A stretch of DNA of 64,000 nucleotides from Niastella vici (GTDB taxonomy: Bacteria > Bacteroidota > Bacteroidia > Chitinophagales > Chitinophagaceae). Positions 63,092 to 64,000 of the stretch are shown here, piece after piece. The stretch is from contig NZ_LVYD01000001.1 in NCBI RefSeq assembly GCF_002077945.1, positions 62,001-126,000 of the forward strand, written 5' to 3'. Each line of letters opens with the position of its first letter. Within the stretch, counting starts at the first letter, position 1. A model generated the notes under the pieces. That model did not search any database, had not been told where the DNA came from, and saw only the letters and a program-made list of their open reading frames with translations. The position numbers and the translations under genes are program-made.

Positions 63092-64000
63092 TTATTTCTG
63101 ATAAAATTCTGCTACACATTGACTAACGTATTGAATTGCCTCTTTCGTTAATTCCGGATACATCGGTAAAGAAAGTATTTGATTTTGGTAACGGGCAGCA
63201 ATGGGAAAATCCTGCGGAGTGCCTGATAAATGCTTGTATGCCGGTAAAAAAGGGAGTGGTGTTGGATAATGTATAGCGGTTTCTATTCCTTTTTGCTTTA
63301 AAAATGCGGCCAGCTCATTACGGCGCTCGGCCAGTACTACATACAAATGGAATGTATGCCGCGAGCCATTGCGCACTTTAGGCGTTTTTATTGAAGGGAT
63401 ATTTTTTAAATATTCATCATACACAGCAGCATTGGCTATCCGCTGCTCGGTCCATTGACCAATATAAGGTAGCTTGGCATTTAAAATAGCAGCCTGCAAT
63501 CCATCGAGCCTGCTGTTAATTCCTTCGATTTGATGTTGATGCTTAACCAAAGCGCCATGATTGGCATACATCCGGCATTTTTCTGCCAGCTTATCATCAT
63601 TGGTTATAATTGCCCCGGCATCACCATAAGCCCCAAGATTTTTACCCGGGTAAAAACTTAGGGTGCCTGCAATGCCCCAGGTACCTGCATTGCGTTCTTT
63701 ATACTGAGAAAAATGTGATTGCGCACAATCTTCAATAAGATATAGCCCGTGTTTTTCACAAAGTCTGGTAATCGCTTCAATATCCACCATCTGCCCGTAT
63801 AAATGTACCGGGATGATTGCTTTGGTACGGGAAGTTATTTTTTCTTCAATCCGGTCCACATCGATGGTATAATAGTTTGGTTCAATATCAACAAACACCG
63901 GAATGGCCCCGGTTTGTCCGATGGTCTCAGATGTAGATATCCAACTGCATGCTGTTGTAATTACTTCATCTCCGGGCCCAACCCCCAGCATCTTCAATAA
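63092..64000 (-). CDS. DegT/DnrJ/EryC1/StrS-type sugar aminotransferase (partial, N-terminus cut off)
   Basis: The frame runs off the right edge and is open to the last base; about 303 C-terminal residues are visible and roughly 60-80 N-terminal ones are missing. PLP-site blocks are present: GPGDEVITTACSWISTSETI, FVDIEPNYYTIDVDRIEEKI, LYLIEDCAQSHFSQY (Asp binding the pyridine ring) and LSFYPGKNLGAYGDAGAI with the Schiff-base Lys. Such enzymes transfer an amino group to a keto-sugar nucleotide. With the Gmd enzymes here, a GDP-perosamine-type product is possible; other amino sugars cannot be excluded. Confidence 0.92.
   Translation of the reverse strand, partial: LLKMLGVGPGDEVITTACSWISTSETIGQTGAIPVFVDIEPNYYTIDVDRIEEKITSRTKAIIPVHLYGQMVDIEAITRLCEKHGLYLIEDCAQSHFSQYKERNAGTWGIAGTLSFYPGKNLGAYGDAGAIITNDDKLAEKCRMYANHGALVKHQHQIEGINSRLDGLQAAILNAKLPYIGQWTEQRIANAAVYDEYLKNIPSIKTPKVRNGSRHTFHLYVVLAERRNELAAFLKQKGIETAIHYPTPLPFLPAYKHLSGTPQDFPIAARYQNQILSLPMYPELTKEAIQYVSQCVAEFYQK

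Overview
The window reads as a chromosomal segment of a Bacteroidota bacterium, most likely family Chitinophagaceae (Chitinophaga/Niastella-like). Supporting evidence: type IX secretion (T9SS) C-terminal sorting domains with a YPNP start, an Oar-like TonB receptor, an STN-domain TonB receptor followed by a DUF4249 lipoprotein and an MG2-type protein, BlaI/M56 pairs, LytS/LytTR pairs, and promoter elements resembling the Bacteroidota -7 box TAnnTTTG. The assignment is from recognised protein families only. No tRNA, rRNA, CRISPR array, integrase or insertion sequence was seen.

Layout. 1-8.2 kb: the start of an alginate-lyase-like gene (cut by the window edge), an orphan ECF sigma factor, small surface/lipoproteins, a secreted GH3 glycosidase with a PA14 insert, and a DUF4291 protein. 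8.2-13.6 kb: a beta-lactamase-fold hydrolase fused to an alpha/beta hydrolase, divergent from a BlaI-like repressor/M56 peptidase pair that has two strong operator dyads, then a second beta-lactamase-fold hydrolase. 13.6-15.7 kb: an AraC-type regulator and an SDR oxidoreductase that share the same operator plus -7 box architecture, ending in a 48-bp perfect palindrome. 15.7-26.7 kb: a VCBS/IPT T9SS cargo protein, a divergent Lrp/MFS pair, an Oar-like TonB receptor, a small secreted protein, and a LytTR two-component system. 26.7-27.8 kb: a gene-free stretch with an 80-bp A-tract tandem repeat and a decayed copy of the end of the FAD/Fe-S oxidoreductase gene found 3 kb away. 27.8-33.7 kb: two surface proteins and that FAD/Fe-S oxidoreductase. 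34.3-41.4 kb: a four-gene outer-membrane operon. 41.5-45 kb: small regulators, then MerR(CarH-like)-ECF sigma-Idi, which looks like a light/B12-responsive isoprenoid control unit. 45-64 kb: one long leftward exopolysaccharide/O-antigen cluster.

How the parts fit together. The polysaccharide cluster contains GDP-mannose 4,6-dehydratase, a second Gmd-like enzyme, GDP-L-fucose synthase, a DegT aminotransferase, seven glycosyltransferases, a Wzy-like polymerase, WcaF-type and acyltransferase-3 decorating enzymes, an AsnB-type amidotransferase and a CpsB-type PHP phosphatase. Together these can make, assemble, modify and control a deoxyhexose-containing surface glycan. The most interesting regulatory signals, read directly from the sequence, are the duplicated AraC operator/promoter unit (13570-13636 and 14705-14771), the paired GTTTAAAY boxes in front of the MerR and sigma genes, and the BlaI dyads. 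Gene starts were moved inward from the longest reading frame wherever the longest frame began at TTG/GTG or preceded a clear signal peptide or domain start.
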